NCBI GenBank assembly: GCA_963576725.1
Contig: OY755237.1
Span: 61,433,873 to 61,497,872 of the forward strand
DNA: 64,000 nucleotides
Reading direction: 5' to 3'
Source: Azorinus chamasolen
Lineage: Eukaryota; Mollusca; Bivalvia; Cardiida; Solecurtidae
Each line of letters starts with the position of its first letter. The stretch's first letter is position 1. Positions 43,317-54,250 of this stretch are shown here, piece by piece. The notes beneath the pieces were generated by a model. It did not search any database and was not told where the DNA came from. It worked only from the letters and a program-made list of their open reading frames with translations. A program made the position numbers and the translations under genes.

Positions 43317-43520
43317 CAGTAAACCCTCTCTATAACGGCCACTAGATTACATCAAGTATTTTGTGTGAAAGGCAGGTGGCTGCTTAAAGCAAGGTGAACG
43401 TAAAACAGTTCGCTCCTATAAGAGCGTTTCGTTTCACTTTCACCTTGCTTTAAGCGCCCACCAGCCCTAAATACCAGATAATTAACACAATTTGGTGGCC
43501 GTTATAGGGAGGTTTTACTG
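43317..43520. mobile_element. CAGT-2 MITE nested in TTAA-A
   Basis: TA-CAGTAAACCCTCTCTATAAC ... GTTATAGGGAGGTTTTACTG-TA. Inner hairpin with AAAGCAAGGTGAACG. Confidence 0.85.
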
Positions 43521-43610
43521 TACTGACACGAAGAATATTAATTAGGTGAATAGTTAAACTGCATGTAGCATTATTTTACCATGGCTGAAACGGTAGAAAT
43601 ATATCTGTAT

Positions 43611-44019
43611 TAGTGTAAACCCTGTCCTAATCGGTCATTGATTTATTGAACATATGAGTTTTAACCCATTACCTCATAGGCTATTTTAGATACAACCTAT
43701 TTGAATAAATCTACCGAAAAGGAGCATTAACTAGAATTCTGTAGTTTGAAACCATTGTGATAAATAGAGCATTTGCTCCAATAGGAGCAACTGCTCTATT
43801 TATCACAATGGTTTTAGAAAGTGACTTCTACAGAGTCGTCAAAAGTCGTCAATATGAGGGAATTAGTTAAAACATGTGGCTGTTCAATACAGGTCAAAAG
43901 TAATGCAGAAAGCTCCTATAGCAGTTTTCTGCATTACTTTTGACTTGCATTAAACTACCACATGCCTTCATACCCATACTTTGACTTCTGTTGGTGGCCG
44001 CTTAAGACAGATTCTGCTG
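43611..44019. mobile_element. CAGT-1 MITE nested in TTAA-A and split by TTAA-D
   Basis: TA-TAGTGTAAACCCTGTCCTAA at the left, TTAAGACAGATTCTGCTG-TA at the right. Inner hairpin (GGTCAAAAGTAATGCAGAAA) lies right of the nested copy. Confidence 0.78.
43671..43870. mobile_element. TTAA-D MITE, third nesting level
   Basis: TTAACCCATTACCTCATAGG ... GAGGGAATTAGTTAA. Hairpin AAACCATTGTGATAAATAGA with centre TTGCTCCAATAGGAGCAA. Confidence 0.85.
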
Positions 44020-44107
44020 TATTTCTCAGGCAAACAAAGGAGACCTTGAGCTGGTCTACATTGTTTGCAGAGGCGTGAAAAGCTGTTTATATTAAATTAA
44101 TTGTTAA

Positions 44108-45029
44108 ATATTCGGACACCCAATCCCCCTCCCCTCTCCACACGTTTTGCGAAGTTGAATACTTCGGTTGAGCATCATTCTGATAACATCGTTTAGACAG
44201 ACATTGTATCAAAAACAGTGTAGATCCTTATCAAACGGCCTCTTCAGTAGCCCTTCATCTGGGACAATACTATTTGCCTACTTTTGGCTGTCCGAATAGT
44301 TATATTTGTTACACCACTGCTATCGTATATTAGCCATTACGGTTTATAGTGTGGGGAAATAAAATGTGTAAAGAAATTGGACTGACTAGGAAACTTGATA
44401 TTCAGGGTAGTTTCGCAAGGGTAACTGGCGTTTGTTTTGATCTCTCGACAAGTAAAATATTTTACCATTGTTCTGTCAGGACAGCACAGTGAATGACTTC
44501 AGTATACACGTTTTTATTTTTGTCTTGTATTTGTCATAATTCCGTGATCTGTGAACAAATCAGAACAAACATAGCTGTAAAGCTGTTATGTTGAATGCAT
44601 GGATTGTTAAGCGAATTACAATTTGTAAATATTAGGCATAACTGAGGTAAGTGGAGAATATTCTTTACAGTAAATAGTTTGTCATGAGTTAGTGTCATTT
44701 TCACCAAATATTTTGTAGTGTGTAAAATATTCTAGTTATGTTGAAAGAGAGAATAGGCCATTGATCGAAAGTCAAGTGCAGGGTGTTAAGAAGGGCATAA
44801 AAACGGACATTAGTATTGATTCAGATCAGTGGATTCTAGAGCAGCTCTCTGACCAGTGTCTATACGTTTTAACTTTTAAAATCCTATCACAAATTATACC
44901 CTTTCATACTGAATGAAATCTGCATTTAAACTATGATGGATGGTTCCACTTTGGAAATGCAGCATTGAAAGGGTTGGGCAGGGTAAACGTTAGACAGGAA
45001 ATTGTTCTGCAGTACTTTTGTGGGTCTAT
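44108..45029. other. Unassigned DNA
   Basis: No gene recognised. Short MITE-like scraps near 44200-44275 (AACAGTGTAGATCCTTATCA) and 44810-44860. Confidence 0.45.
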
Positions 45030-45264
45030 TCCACTAATATCAAACATTATCACGCATTTGCAAACAGAGAAGACCCAGATCAGACGGCTCCTATAGGAGT
45101 CGTTTGATGATGGTCTGTTCTGCATGCTTTTGGCATGATATAGATATGATTGTAGAGTTTGTGACAAAGCAAAACAATTCCTTGAAAAGCTTATGAACAA
45201 TCAGCCAGTAACTATTCATGACTTTAATATTTCTTACATGGATATTGAAGATGGAAAGGATTAA
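45030..45264. mobile_element. TTAA-A MITE, left end decayed
   Basis: ATCACGCATTTGCAAACAGA, core CAGACGGCTCCTATAGGAGT, right end AGATGGAAAGGATTAA. Confidence 0.75.
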
Positions 45265-45351
45265 TGCATAACAAACGTTAGTCCGACAAAAGACCGCTCA
45301 GTATTACTTCCGTTTTGCAGTGAGCAGCCACATGCGTTTAACATTTACATT

Positions 45352-45601
45352 AACCTGTCTAATATTCATGCAAGACATAATGACATCATGAATATTTTGG
45401 GCTGATTTTTATAATGTAAAACTTTCAGGGAAATATTTGGTTTTGATAAAACTATAGTTATATGATCTTTATTATGTCATTAGCAAACAGAGCAGAACCT
45501 GACCAGACGGCTCATACAGGGGGCTGTCTGATCACCATCTGGGTCTTCTCTGTTTGCAAGGGCGTGAACTATCGTTTATATGAGTGAAATGAGGGAAAGT
45601 G
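45352..45601. mobile_element. TTAA-A MITE
   Basis: TTAACCTGTCTAATATTCAT at the left. Core GACCAGACGGCTCATACAGG. Right end GAAATGAGGGAAAGTGTT. Confidence 0.72.
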
Positions 45602-45639
45602 TTCGGCATCTGCCTGACAGAAACACCATCTGTCACATC

Positions 45640-45770
45640 CACAAAGTAGACCCAGAACAAACGGTTCCTATAGGTTCCGTCTCACCAACGTCTCCTCTGT
45701 TCGCTATTGCAATAACACTGACCCATCTCTAAAGTGTCTGCCGTGGTCATTATAAAAATGCATACATATG
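45640..45770. mobile_element. TTAA-A MITE fragment
   Basis: AAAGTAGACCCAGAACAAAC, GGTTCCTATAGGTTCCGTCT, then AAGTGTCTGCCGTGGTCATT. Confidence 0.55.
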
Positions 45771-45780
45771 AAAATTGATG

Positions 45781-45949
45781 TTAACCCATTTGCTCCCACG
45801 ATCCCATATACGGGACGTAGGCAAACAGTGTAGACTCTGATCAGACGCCACGTAATGCGGCGTCTGATCAGAGTCTACACTGTTTGCTGATAGGAATTTC
45901 AATATAAAACAAAACGAAATTGAAAATCAAGGCCAGGCCAGATATTACG
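45781..45949. mobile_element. TTAA-E MITE, truncated
   Basis: TTAACCCATTTGCTCCCACG then a near-perfect hairpin GCAAACAGTGTAGACTCTGA with complement, centre GCCACGTAATGCGGC. Matches the reverse of 53967-54187 until about 45949. Confidence 0.78.
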
Positions 45950-46134
45950 TTAGCTCTACCTCAGGTGGCAATTACTTTAAGAAGTATACACGGCCATTTA
46001 GGAATACAACCGAAATGTTTGCTTTACAGTCCATTTTCTCGGTTGCAGTTGTAGATTTTACAGGTGCAATGCACATGTTTTTAGTTTCAGTTTAATTTCA
46101 AAATTATGCAAAGTCTCGCTTTATGCAAGAGGCT

Positions 46135-46351
46135 TTAACCCATTAACTCATAGGCTATTTTTAGACCCAACCTCTTTGAATAAATCTACCGAAAAGGAGT
46201 ATTAACTAGAGGAAAAGTAAAAGTTTAGAATTTTGTAGTTTGAAACAATTGTGATAAATAGAGCATTTGCTCCTATAGGAGCAAATGCTCTATTTATCAC
46301 AATTGTTTAAACAGAGGCGTCAAAAAGCATCATTATGAGGGAATGGGTTAA
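46135..46351. mobile_element. TTAA-D MITE, complete
   Basis: TTAACCCATTAACTCATAGG ... TATGAGGGAATGGGTTAA. Perfect core around ATTTGCTCCTATAGGAGCAA. Confidence 0.9.
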
Positions 46352-46454
46352 CACCTACTCGTAAATAAATCGTACACTAATACAGTCACAGTCATGATGA
46401 CGGAAGATGGCTATCTATAAATGTAGATCACAAAATATGTAAATTAAAAACTTT

Positions 46455-46837
46455 ATTTCACGCATTTGCACACAGAGTAGACCCAGATCGGGGTCTGCTC
46501 TGTTTGCTTAAGGTATATCATTGATTATACAGTTTCTGCCTGAGTTCTGAACTAAAATCGTCCTGTGTTCATATGCCATCCTGGACATTATCTAATTAAT
46601 ATCCATCATGTCATTAACCTTTGAAAGAATATTTAACTTCAAACAAACCCTTTTCTCGCCCTTTCAAACAGAGCAAACTCGAATCAGAGGCTCCTTCAGG
46701 CGATATGATTCTACAGTATCTACGCATACTAAACAAGCCATGTACATGTATACATGAGTATGCCACTATAAAAGTACAGCTAATAAATATTCATAATGTT
46801 ATAGTTTCATACATGACTACTCAACAGGGATAATGTT
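46455..46837. mobile_element. Two adjacent TTAA-A MITEs, decayed
   Basis: First copy to about 46620 (AGAGTAGACCCAGATCGGGG; core deleted). Second from TTAACTTCAAACAAACCCTT-like sequence to AACAGGGATAATGTTAA, with a broken core (GAATCAGAGGCTCCTTCAGG). Confidence 0.6.
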
Positions 46838-46889
46838 AAATATGCATGTAGCAGTATCCTAATGAGTCCTACATCGTAAGAAAATTTGA

Positions 46890-47324
46890 TCCTTGAACTC
46901 ATGATTATTCATGAAAGAAATAAGGCACAATGAATGTTAATCATATAAATAGTACAATAAAACCCCTGTTAATGAATAAACATGGATGTCTCTATAAGCA
47001 GGTGGTCGCTTAATTCATGGCAAAAGTAATGCAGAAAGCTCCTCTGGGAGCTTTCTGCATTACGTTTGTCCTGCATTAAGCTACCACCTGCATCTAACAC
47101 TCCAAACTATACCTCTTTTAGGTGGTCCCATTAGCGGGGTTTTACTGTATAATTGAATATGAACATAGAAATATTTGGTCATGCTAGAAACTAGAGTTAA
47201 ATACATGTTGTTCAAAAACTAATCCCAGCACCCCAAAATCAGACGATCCCTGCAAGGCTTGCTCCGGGTCTACTCTATTTGCAAAAATACTATCAAAAGA
47301 TGTATCTATTGATTAAAGGGTTAA
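46890..47324. mobile_element. TTAA-A MITE split by CAGT-1
   Basis: Left piece ATGATTATTCATGAAAGAAA ... CATATAAATAG. Right piece AATATGAACATAGAAATATT, GCTCCGGGTCTACTCTATTT, ending GATTAAAGGGTTAA. Removal of 46954-47147 restores family order. Confidence 0.7.
46954..47147. mobile_element. CAGT-1 MITE nested in TTAA-A
   Basis: TA-CAATAAAACCCCTGTTAATG ... CATTAGCGGGGTTTTACTG-TA. Inner hairpin with centre AGCTCCTCTGGGAGCT. Confidence 0.82.
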
Positions 47325-47408
47325 GTAGGTTTTACACCCTGGACTGAGATACGTAACTATGTAAACAATCAAGGTGTGTTCTTTGTGTTGACTCTTCCTA
47401 ATCCTATA

Positions 47409-47613
47409 CAGTAAAACCGGTCTAAACCAGAATTCTAGTAGAAATTAATTTAGATACTTTTCAGGCAGGTGAATGCTTAATGGAGGGCTAAAGTCATGCA
47501 GAAGGCTCCTCTGGGAGCTTACTGCAAGACTTACAACCTGCATTAAGCTGTCACCTGTCTCCAAGACCGATATTTATGCTAAACTGAGCGCCCGGTTTAG
47601 AGAGGTTTTACTG
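47409..47613. mobile_element. CAGT-1 MITE
   Basis: TA-CAGTAAAACCGGTCTAAACC ... GGTTTAGAGAGGTTTTACTG. Inner hairpin GCTTAATGGAGGGCTAAAG. An 89-aa ORF here is repeat-derived. Confidence 0.82.
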
Positions 47614-47810
47614 TCTACTGCTTCGAGCGAGTCGCTGTATAAGTTCGGGGACAGATTAGGTCTAACGTTTGGGTTTGAATTGGCAAAAAACAACACCTGG
47701 ATCAAAGTTGGTACATTTGTACAAACTGAGAATGACTCTTAGATTTGAAAACAATTTAAAAAGACGACAGTTTTAGCTGACGGAGATTTATTTGAGTTTA
47801 AGCCTTTAAG

Positions 47811-48040
47811 TTAACCATTTCCTTCATACATGTATAAACGCTTTTTAACGCATTTGAGTAGACCCACAGGAGCGGTCTGATCAGGATATGTTCTGTTTGC
47901 GTATGGAAATATATAGATCTTATTCTACAGTTTCTTCCAATACCGAAACATTCCGTGTTTATTTGTTAGTATGGAACGTTAGCTAATAAGTATTCACGAC
48001 GTCATTATATCTTACTTGAATATTGAACAGGGAAGTGACT
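47811..48040. mobile_element. TTAA-A MITE with CATGTA insertion
   Basis: TTAACCATTTCCTTCATACA: the octamer TACATGTA (47827-47834) interrupts the usual CCTCCATATAAACGC. Core partly deleted. Right end CAGGGAAGTGAC. Confidence 0.75.
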
Positions 48041-48049
48041 TTTGCCTTT

Positions 48050-48187
48050 GTAAATAGACTAGACACAGATCAGATGGCTCCGAGGCGAGCCTAATGTAAA
48101 TAGAATAGACACAGATCAGATGGCTCCGAGGCGAGCCTAATGTAAATAGACTAGACACAGATCAGATGGCTCCGAGGCGAGCCTAAT
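48050..48187 (+). repeat. 46-bp tandem triplication of a MITE arm
   Basis: GTAAATAGACTAGACACAGA, TCAGATGGCTCCGAGGCGAG and CCTAAT repeated three times almost exactly. The unit is half of a TTAA-A core. Confidence 0.92.
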
Positions 48188-48403
48188 GAGTAGCAGCAAG
48201 ATAGGGTTTGTGGCGAGGAAATATAAAACGTTTGAAGCTTTACTTAATTTCCCTAAACACACATCTTGTGTTTACAGCCCTGGATACATGTTAAATTGTT
48301 GATTAGTTTACACTCAAAAATAAACATAACGCTGTTTGGTCTAGAGTCTTGTCATGATAATCTATAAATCTTGTGGACAATACAATAAACACAAACTTAG
48401 CTA

Positions 48404-48591
48404 TAGTAACACTCCTCTGTTGCGACCACCAAAAAGGGGCAGGTGGTAGCTTAATGCAAGACGAAAGTTATGCAGAAAGATCCCATGGGAGCTTTCTGTA
48501 TTACTTTCGTCCTGCGTTAAGCAGCCACCTGCTTATAAAGACAGTCGTGGTTATTCATTCATTAAGTGGTAGCATTAGTGGGATTTTATCG
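48404..48591. mobile_element. CAGT-1 MITE
   Basis: TAGTAACACTCCTCTGTTGC ... GCATTAGTGGGATTTTATCG. Inner hairpin GGTGGTAGCTTAATGCAAGA. Both terminal CAGTs mutated. Confidence 0.75.
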
Positions 48592-48768
48592 TATTTGGGT
48601 TGTTTGACTTGTTTCGGTTTGGGGCAATGGGACATAAATTATACAATTACTTCAGAATTGGGATTACGTAAACAGAGTCCCCTTTTTGTTATTATTTAAG
48701 TAAGTTATTAGTTATGTATTCTGCTTTTAGCTGTCAAACAAATATGTATATCTAAAATCAAAATGATT

Positions 48769-49231
48769 AACAGTTTCATCAATAATACGCCTTTCTGTGT
48801 CATTGCAAAGAAAGTAGATCCAGATCAGACGGCCCCTGTTTGTTTATGGTATAAAGTATATCTGATTCTTCAATTTATACTTTGGCAAAACATTCATGAA
48901 TTAATATGCCATTTTAACCCTTCGCTTGCTGAATTTTAAAATACATTCTCCTTCTTTACCCATGCCCTGTTGTATAATTACATATATCTTCACTGTGTAT
49001 AAGTATTTCGCTGTGCAATCACTGCTGTGGATTGCACTGGTTGCACAATCAACTTGTAAATAGTGCAGACCCAGATGAGACAACTCCTGCAGGAGCTGTC
49101 TCATCTGGGTCTTCACTATTTACAGGTAGGTATATTGACGTGAATAGCAAGCGAAGGGCTAAAAGTTAGTTTAATAATTAATTTTCATGATATCATTTAT
49201 TACATGGATATTCATGGAGTAACTGTTTAAA
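48769..49231. mobile_element. TTAA-A MITE split by TTAA-B
   Basis: Left piece AGTTTCATCAATAATACGCC, GATCCAGATCAGACGGCCCC, GAATTAATATGCCATT. Right piece TTTAATAATTAATTTTCATG to GGAGTAACTGTTTAA. The insertion lies at 48914-49162. Confidence 0.72.
48914..49162. mobile_element. TTAA-B MITE nested in TTAA-A
   Basis: TTAACCCTTCGCTTGCTGAA ... AGCAAGCGAAGGGCTAA. Perfect core around GACAACTCCTGCAGGAGCTG. Confidence 0.88.
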
Positions 49232-49425
49232 GGGCCAAGTACTGTTTCCCTCAACCATTCGCCTTTGTAACAAACAAAAATGTTGCCTTGGAATATAACT
49301 AATGCCAAAAAAAAGAGAAAAAAAGAAATAAAAAACCCAACATCCTCCTCCCACAAAACCCCACATAAAACCAACAAAACCACCTCACATGAATAATTCA
49401 TTAAGTAAAGTATTTCCGAGAATTG

Positions 49426-49820
49426 TTAACTCTTATCTGGCTATTCGAGATCTGACTTGCATTTTGCAAACAGCTTGGATCCAGATGAGACACTAAGTTA
49501 CTGGACATCTCACCAGTCCAAGCTGTTTGACACTAGATCAATAGTTTTCTTACGTGCTTGATCGAATCTGAGGTACAGCAAATTCTCTTTATAACGGCCA
49601 CTGAATTGTGTTAAATAGTTGGTATTTAGGGCAAGTGGCTGCTTAAAACAAGGTGAAAGTAAAACAGAACGCTTTAAGCTGCCACTTGTCTTTAACACAA
49701 AATACTTGATGTAATTTAGTGGCCGTTATAGAGCGATTTTACTGTAGTCAACATTGCAGCAGAGCAGAATTTGAGCACACATTATTTTTGCACAGCAGGG
49801 TGCGAGTTTAATATTCCAGG
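49426..49820. mobile_element. TTAA-F-like MITE split by CAGT-2
   Basis: TTAACTCTTATCTGGCTATT, GGATCCAGATGAGACACTAA, TGACACTAGATCAATAGTTT, then CAGT-2 (49576-49744), then decayed right end GCACAGCAGGGTGCGAGTTTAA. Confidence 0.6.
49576..49744. mobile_element. CAGT-2 MITE, inner hairpin partly deleted
   Basis: TA-CAGCAAATTCTCTTTATAAC ... TTATAGAGCGATTTTACTG-TA, with GTGGCTGCTTAAAACAAGG and only one full arm. Confidence 0.8.
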
Positions 49821-49861
49821 ATGTGCGTGACTATCACGTGATCGTTCTTTATAACCAACCA

Positions 49862-50390
49862 TTAACCATTAACTCCATGAATATTTATGTCAGAAATAAT
49901 GACATTATGAATATTTATAAGTTTTTTTTAAAATGACACATGAACGCAGGAATAGATGGTCATAGCAGAAATTGTAGAATCATAAAATCATCTAATCATT
50001 TCATAAGCAGACCTTGATCAGACGGCTCCTACATGTTAAACAATCCGATTCATGTATAAAATATAAAATAAAGATCACTGTTATGGTAAACATGAACAAA
50101 ATTAATTAGAACTGCACCGTGTGAGGAAACAAATAGATATAGATTGGACGTATGGCTGTATTTATCCCTTTCTCCAACACAAACGCTTTTTGACGCATTT
50201 GCAAACAGAGTAGACCTAAATCAGACGGCTCATATAGGAGCTGTCTGGTCAGGTTCTGCCCTGTTTGCTAATGTTTTTGACAGATCTGTTTCTTTAGTTT
50301 CTAAAATGGATACAATGTCCCACCTTCCATATTTCATTACAACTATTTTTAGTTCACGAATGGAATCTGAAACAAACATAGAACAGTTCT
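49862..50390. mobile_element. Two truncated TTAA-A MITEs
   Basis: 49862-50031 (TTAACTCCATGAATATTTAT to GACGGCTCCTAC) stops at the hairpin centre. 50160-50380 (TCCCTTTCTCCAACACAAAC, CAGACGGCTCATATAGGAGC) lacks its right end. Confidence 0.65.
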
Positions 50391-50519
50391 CGAAGAGACG
50401 CTTCTAAAGACTGGTCACAGTATAGAGGTTGGTGGAGAAATTTACACATTTTATCTGGAGCTCTGCATTTGTCATTATACAAAATAAGCTAATTACATGT
50501 AACTATTCAAGTGCGCGAA

Positions 50520-50670
50520 ACGAGTCACCAATGTTCTTTGCAAACAGTGTAGACCAAGATGAGAAGACTCCTAGAGGAGTCTTCTCACCAGGGTATGCAC
50601 TTTTCTTTTATAAAACCCTCCTCACCTGAGAATATTTTATACACAGTGCAGCGATGAAAGAGTTAATATT
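50520..50670. mobile_element. TTAA MITE with GAAGACTCC core
   Basis: GCAAACAGTGTAGACCAAGA, then AGAAGACTCCTAGAGGAGTC palindrome, and GCAGCGATGAAAGAGTTAA at the right end. Close to the TTAA-C/G ends. Confidence 0.55.
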
Positions 50671-50701
50671 GTCGATGCTAATTTTTCTTACATGAATATT
50701 T

Positions 50702-50795
50702 CTTGAGTGAGGAGGGAGGGGGGGGGGGGTAACTTTTAACTCCATGAATATTCATGTAAGAAATAACGACACCATGAATAGCATTGGGCGCATTT
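50702..50795. repeat. Poly-G tract and TTAA-A left-end fragment
   Basis: GGAGGGAGGGGGGGGGGGGG at about 50711-50730, then TTAACTCCATGAATATTCAT and GTAAGAAATAACGACACCAT. Confidence 0.65.
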
Positions 50796-50966
50796 TGGAA
50801 TTTCGTCATGATTCAAACTGTCACACAGTTTGACTATACTTTGCAATGAATTGAGATGAAAAAATCTAAGAATTTAAGCAGACGATAATTGTTGCAGACA
50901 AAAATACAGAGAGTTCAAATGGTGTGCATAAAGCGCAAGAGAGTTAAAGTGATGTAAAATTCTGAC

Positions 50967-51165
50967 ACAATATAAAGCCCCTCTAAACTAAACTTAAAAG
51001 AAAAAAAGAATTGAGTTCTTTTCAGGCGGATGACTTCTTACTGCAGGATGAAAAGCATGCCCAATTTTTCTATGGGAACTTTCTGCACCTTGTATTTAGA
51101 CGTCACCTTTCATAAAAATATACGTTTATACCCATTTCAAAGGTCAGTTTAGAGAGGTTTTACTG
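50967..51165. mobile_element. CAGT-1 MITE, diverged
   Basis: AATATAAAGCCCCTCTAAAC ... CAGTTTAGAGAGGTTTTACTG-TA. Heavily mutated inner hairpin. Confidence 0.65.
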
Positions 51166-51413
51166 TATGTAGTTTGAAAGAATCGAAGTTTCATTTTGGA
51201 GGATGGTTCTTCTTGATTTTTTCCAAGACTTGACAATTTGAAAAGTAATTTGTATAACAAACAGTGCAGGCCCTGATACATGTAAGAAGGCTCCTTCAGG
51301 AAACTTCAAAGAATCCTAGATCGGGAGAAGTCCAATGAAGGAGACCTCTGATCTTGATCTCCTCTTTTAGGATTAACGTATTGACCATTAACCCTCGACT
51401 GTGTAAACATATC

Positions 51414-51662
51414 TTAACCCTTTCCATCATGAATGTCCACATAAGAAATAATGACATCATGAATATTGATTAGATTAATTGTTATAATAGCACCTGGACA
51501 CATCAATGTTTGGATATGTCCAAAACTGTAGAGACATATCTATATTGTATACTAAGCAAACAGAGCAGACTCTGATCAGACGGCTCCTACAGGAACAGTC
51601 TGATCTGAGACTACTCTTTTTACAAATGTATAGAAAGGCATATTTTCGGAGTAAAGAGTTAC
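51414..51662. mobile_element. TTAA-A MITE
   Basis: TTAACCCTTTCCATCATGAA ... CGGAGTAAAGAGTTAC. Core CTGATCAGACGGCTCCTACA with complement. Confidence 0.8.
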
Positions 51663-51806
51663 TATTTTAAAACCTAAGTATTATCCTCCAAAGTTGACCT
51701 GAGACTCGATTAAATTTCGGCGTGTTTATCGGGATTGTTCGTAATACTCTGTGACAAAACATAGCAAACCAAACGCCGGTAATAATCATGTTCCACGAGG
51801 ACTGTA

Positions 51807-52006
51807 CAGTAAACCCCCTCTAATGTGACCACTTAATAAATAAACATGGCTGTCTTTATAAGCAGGTGGTTGCTTAATGCAGGACAAAAGTTATGCAGAA
51901 AGCTAGGAGCTTTCTGCATAACTTTCGTCCTGTATTAAGCTACCACCTGCCTTTGCCACTGTGAAGTTTGCCCCCTTTTGCTGGTCACATTAGAGGAGTC
52001 TTACTG
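51807..52006. mobile_element. CAGT-1 MITE
   Basis: TA-CAGTAAACCCCCTCTAATGT ... ACATTAGAGGAGTCTTACTG-TA. Hairpin centre shortened to AAAGCTAGGAGCTTT. Confidence 0.85.
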
Positions 52007-52348
52007 TATTTTTATAGCGCATTCTTATACTTTCGGAAATTTACTCGAAGATTACCGACGATAATACACGGAATATGCATGAGTCTCAGGTCAAATTGGT
52101 AGGATAATACATGTGTATCTGTATTTAATAATGAATCATGTCCCATTTGTTTTTTAAACACAGTGTTGTAGTGTCGAACAGTTGGATCTTGGTTAGATGT
52201 CCAATGACTCGGTGTCTTATCTTGGCCCAATCGGTCAGCAATATGATCAAAATGAATCTGCAATGGGGAAAGCGATAAACTCGGTCTTAACTATTTGTAA
52301 TTCTCCTGTAATTTACCTTCAATTGTACAATTTATAGCCCATATCCAC

Positions 52349-52547
52349 TTAACCCTTTCAAACGGATTACATGTATTCCAAAATTCAAAGAGGCCAAGCT
52401 TATCGCGAATATTCATGGAGGTTTACAAGAAGAGTGTAACATGATAAACATTATAGACCCCGATGAGGGTGTTCCTCCGGCCTCTTCTCTTGGTCTACAC
52501 TGTTTGCAAAGGACGTTCGTGACTGTTTCCCGTAACGAAAGGGTTAA
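52349..52547. mobile_element. TTAA-bounded MITE, A-related
   Basis: TTAACCCTTTCAAACGGATT ... CCGTAACGAAAGGGTTAA. TACATGTA at 52368-52375 splits GGATTATTCC, a word seen intact at about 53985. Confidence 0.7.
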
Positions 52548-52627
52548 ATATCACTTACATTTAACAGTCACGATTTCTGCACTTTTTTACGTCATAATGT
52601 CTGCATATTTAGTTACTGTCTTACCTT

Positions 52628-52813
52628 TTAACCTTTAGCCTACTGTTGGCGAATGGGGGATTACCTTTGCAAACAGTTTGAATCGATCAGGATCCAAACT
52701 GTCTGGTGATGTGACCGTTCTGTTGAAAAGAAAAGTAAGATAAATGAATGGTGACAACTGAAATCGTTGACATTTTCTACAAACATAATTTTACTCAGAA
52801 GGCTAAAGGTTAA
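52628..52813. mobile_element. TTAA-F MITE
   Basis: TTAACCTTTAGCCTACTGTT ... AGAAGGCTAAAGGTTAA. Core reduced to TTTGAATCGATCAGGATCCA. Confidence 0.78.
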
Positions 52814-53346
52814 GAAGGAGATTTATCAACACATTTAAAGTGAATAGTATAAATGTACCGTGAATAATATCTTAATCAAAGCAGTCAGACAAACCGATCC
52901 TTTAAATGCTGGAAAGAGAGATTAAACTAGCACTGACATTTACAAAATGTGTAAACCAAGATCAAATTACCCCTAGAGGAATACTGTTTGTCATTCAAAA
53001 TCCTACCGGGAATTGGTGGGTCGATCCACGTTGAAATGTTCACCCATTAAAGGGTTATGTTACATCTCTTTAATAATCTTATAATGCAGGATGAATGAAT
53101 GCTTTGCAGAATAAAGCATTATTGTGCATCAATGTTACCTTCTGTTATATAAAAAGGTAACCCACTGAATGCAGACAAAGGTGGTTTTTGTCATTTGCAA
53201 ACAATGTAGACCAAGGGTAAGGCGTTCTAAAAGGAGCCATATGACCAGGTTCTTCACTGTTTGTCATGCAAAATCCTCTTCATGTTATGCATTGAACACA
53301 TCGTTCTACTGTACAGTGTGCTCGTGCTTCATGTTACTAGAATTGT

Positions 53347-53578
53347 TTAATCCTTTCCTCCATAAATACGCATTTCTACGCCTTTGCAAACAGAATAGAC
53401 CCTGATCAGACAACTCCTACTCTGTTTACTTATGATATACATGTAATATAAATAAGATTCTACATTTTCTGACATAGCTAAAATGTCCTGTGTCCATGTG
53501 CTATTATGGCACATAACTCTTATTAATAGTCATGCCGCCATTATTTCTTACATGCATATTCATGGAGGAAAGAGTTAA
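53347..53578. mobile_element. TTAA-A MITE with CATGTA insertion
   Basis: TTAATCCTTTCCTCCATAAA ... CATGGAGGAAAGAGTTAA. TACATGTA at 53438-53445 splits the usual GATATAATATA. One core arm is deleted. Confidence 0.8.
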
Positions 53579-53769
53579 AATAACCACAAATACGTAGCTC
53601 TAACTGATTTGTCAAGGAAAGTCCGATGTAATAAGGTTGATGTTTTCATATTACTACTATAATGAACTTTGTCATTTTTTTGCCATCTTATTTTGTCTTT
53701 TAGTCTTTAAGGACTGTAAGCTGATGCTTTTGTAATAGGCTTCATAGACCGAATTGTGTTTGTATAGGT

Positions 53770-53915
53770 ATTAACTGTAAAGTCCGGCTTATCATAATTT
53801 CATAAGCAAACTGAACAGTCTTTGATCAGACGGCTCCTATATAGGAGCATTCTGATCTGGGTCTACTCTGTTTGCAACTGCGTGAAAACACGTTTTTAAA
53901 TATGAGGTAAATGGT
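53770..53915. mobile_element. TTAA-A MITE, left end lost
   Basis: TTTCATAAGCAAACTGAACA, core CAGACGGCTCCTATATAGGA, right end ATATGAGGTAAATGGTTA. Confidence 0.65.
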
Positions 53916-53919
53916 TAGC

Positions 53920-54250
53920 CCTTAATCCGCTAATTGCAAACAGCTGAATCCAGAAAGAGACGGGGATTAACCCATTTGCTCCCAGTGGATTATTCCAAGT
54001 TTATATATTGGATTAGTCCATTTTTAATCTAAGGGTGCCTGGCCTCATTTTAGTTTTGTTTTATATTGAAATTCCTATCAGCAAACAGTGTACACTCTGA
54101 TCAGACGCCGCATCATGCGGCGTCTGATCAGAGTCTACACTGTTTGCCTACGTCCCATATATGGAATCGTGGGAGCAAATGGGTTAACTCATCAGGATCC
54201 ATTTTTTTACCAAGGTCAACGGTTTCTCAAATGCTAGATCGGTTCGGAAG
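53920..54250. mobile_element. TTAA-F-like MITE split by TTAA-E
   Basis: GCAAACAGCTGAATCCAGAA and GAGACGGGGATTAA on the left, CTCATCAGGATCCATTTTTT and GGTTTCTCAAATGCTAGATC on the right. The gap is exactly the TTAA-E copy. Confidence 0.6.
53967..54187. mobile_element. TTAA-E MITE, complete
   Basis: TTAACCCATTTGCTCCCAGT ... GTGGGAGCAAATGGGTTAA. Core CTGATCAGACGCCGCATCAT with complement, the longest clean hairpin of the family. Confidence 0.88.

Larger units (their letters stand above)
43281..44107. mobile_element. TTAA-A MITE carrying three other MITEs
   Basis: Outer pieces: TTAATTCTTAATTGCATGGA to GTAAGACA; ACACGAAGAATATTAATTAG to GTAGAAATATATCTG; TTTCTCAGGCAAACAAAGGA to AATTGTTAA. Joined, they follow the TTAA-A order. 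A CAGT-2 copy sits in the first gap and a CAGT-1 copy, itself holding TTAA-D, in the second. Confidence 0.75.

Noticed and set aside
47473..47742. 89-aa ORF
   Set aside because: Mostly covers a CAGT-1 MITE, with no recognised domain.
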